Assembly (NCBI GenBank): GCA_943332745.1
Contig: CALQQQ010000081.1
Coordinates: 1-5,951, forward strand
Direction: 5' to 3'
Length of the DNA stretch: 5,951 bases
Source of the DNA: Opitutus sp. GAS368
Lineage (GTDB): Bacteria > Verrucomicrobiota > Verrucomicrobiae > Opitutales > UBA953
The notes below the pieces were generated by a model. It had not been told where the DNA came from. It searched no databases and saw only the letters and a list, made by a program, of their open reading frames with translations. Within the stretch, counting starts at the first letter, position 1. Each line of letters opens with the position of its first letter. This document shows positions 5,154-5,951 of the stretch, in pieces. A program made the translations under genes and the position numbers.

Positions 5154-5888
5154 TCAGCCGCCGACGGGACGGTGCTTTTCCCAGGCGCGCAACTGCGCGA
5201 GCATGAGCGCGCCGCCGACGAGCGCGGCGGCCTCGACGCGCAAGATACGATCGCCGAGGTGCGCGAAAGTGAAACCAGCCGTCCGCAGTGCAGTACGTTC
5301 TTCTTCGGCGAAGCCGCGCTCGGGTCCGATTGCGAGCACGGCGGCTTTCGCTGGAGAGGAAATTTCCGGAGCGCCCGTCGCCTCATAGGGATCGAGGGCG
5401 AGTTTCCATGCGTTCGCATCGAGCCCGATGAGTGCTTCGGCCAGTGAGCCGACGCGCGTCACTTCGGGCACGAGTGTCGAGCAGGCTTGCTCGGTTCCCT
5501 TGAGAACGTGCTCGCGCCATTCGCCGTCTTTCCAGAGCGAGCTGGTGAGATAACCCGGATCACCTTTCTCGGATTCAAAGAAGATAATCTGCGCGGCGCC
5601 GAGGCTCGCGAGGTCGTGCAGGACTTTTTTCGCGGTCTGCGGACGGGGCAGCCCGACGAGCACCGTGAGTGGGTGGCGCGTCTGCAGAGATTTTTCCCAG
5701 GCGACCGCGAAGGTGAGCTGCGGTGCGAGCGTCGTGATCGTGGCGATGCCGCGCAGGCCGTTCTCGATCCCGACGTGGAATGTTTGGCCGAGCGCGAGTC
5801 CAACCGTTTCCCGCAAATGCCGGGAGCGGGCGTCATCGGGCGGGAGCCCAGACTTGGCTTCGTCGGCGGTTATGAGCACCAGATTCAC
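5154..5888 (-). CDS. rsmE: 16S rRNA (uracil1498-N3)-methyltransferase RsmE, 244 aa
   Basis: This SPOUT-class methyltransferase forms m3U1498 in 16S rRNA. The N-terminal PUA-like part (about 1-65) contains RSRHLRETVGLALGQTFHVG (21-40). The knotted SAM-binding domain follows: PRPQTAKKVLHDLASLGAAQ (81-100), the SEK (106-108), GTEQACSTLVPEV (131-143), AIGPERGFAEEE (186-197) and LGDRILRVEAA (211-221). The last two motifs are usually IGPEGGF and LG.RILRTETA, so R191 and VEAA are variants, though the family otherwise fits end to end. The GTG at 5888 gives the MNLVLI start seen in many RsmE proteins. A second GTG at 5879 (starting MLITADEA) has a better-placed GAGG. Upstream the same frame stays open to the window edge without a convincing earlier start. 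It is convergent with rsmD. Confidence 0.93.
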   Translation of the reverse strand: MNLVLITADEAKSGLPPDDARSRHLRETVGLALGQTFHVGIENGLRGIATITTLAPQLTFAVAWEKSLQTRHPLTVLVGLPRPQTAKKVLHDLASLGAAQIIFFESEKGDPGYLTSSLWKDGEWREHVLKGTEQACSTLVPEVTRVGSLAEALIGLDANAWKLALDPYEATGAPEISSPAKAAVLAIGPERGFAEEERTALRTAGFTFAHLGDRILRVEAAALVGGALMLAQLRAWEKHRPVGG

Positions 5889-5891
5889 CTC
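5888..5891 (-). promoter_or_regulatory. Possible Shine-Dalgarno site for the alternative rsmE start
   Basis: On the minus strand GAGG (within TAGAGGTGA) overlaps the upstream GTG at 5888 and lies eight bases before the in-frame GTG at 5879. If it acts as the ribosome site, RsmE would be 241 rather than 244 residues. Family N-termini of the MNL[LV]L type still favour 5888, so the choice remains open. Confidence 0.35.
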
Positions 5892-5951
5892 TACTAAGGT
5901 GGGAGGCCGGTCTGGGCTGGCGAGAGGGAAGGGTGCTAACGCTTGCAGGTC

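Noticed and set aside
5889..5951. A gene at the right edge
   Set aside because: The rsmE frame stays open to the edge, and another minus-strand frame has a TAG at 5936-5938 that could end an upstream gene, but 63 bases are too few to support either.

Overview
The window is a gene-dense, GC-rich (roughly 60% by eye) stretch of a Gram-negative bacterial chromosome. An outer-membrane porin with a Sec signal peptide and a C-terminal Phe shows the double membrane. Several features make the Verrucomicrobiota (Opitutae-like) or a related PVC/Bacteroidota-like lineage my best guess. These are the PurF N-terminus of the 'HECGIA' type, starts mostly without a Shine-Dalgarno sequence, and the 'MPELAEVE' type of Fpg. 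This placement is inference from family flavour, not a computed result.

Layout. Positions 1-2754 hold a minus-strand run that reads right to left: a YghZ-type aldo/keto reductase (2754-1762), a NUDIX hydrolase (1712-1191), a 350-residue protein of unknown function (1188-136), and the first 27 codons of purF (83-1, continuing off the left edge). Gaps are 49, 2 and 52 bases, so at least NUDIX plus unknown, and perhaps all four, are co-transcribed. A 181-base divergent region (2755-2935) with a 10-base perfect palindrome separates this run from a plus-strand TorF-type porin gene (2936-3619), which has its own strong intrinsic terminator (3645-3677). A plus-strand pair follows: an Fpg/MutM-type DNA glycosylase (3741-4556) and rsmD (4587-5153). 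The minus-strand rsmE (5888-5154) converges on rsmD with no base between the two stop codons.

How the genes fit together. The left cluster combines reduction of triose-phosphate or aldehyde metabolites, nucleotide-type diphosphate hydrolysis and the entry step of purine synthesis. The right cluster is DNA repair (oxidised guanine) and 16S rRNA base methylation (G966 and U1498, E. coli numbering). Most of the window is housekeeping. The least explained item is the 350-residue protein. It carries, in the right order and with plausible spacing, residues that read like a remote protein-kinase/aminoglycoside-phosphotransferase fold. The glycosylase is also unusual because it has lost one cysteine from each zinc-finger pair. 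I see no tRNA, rRNA, CRISPR array, insertion sequence or prophage signal.
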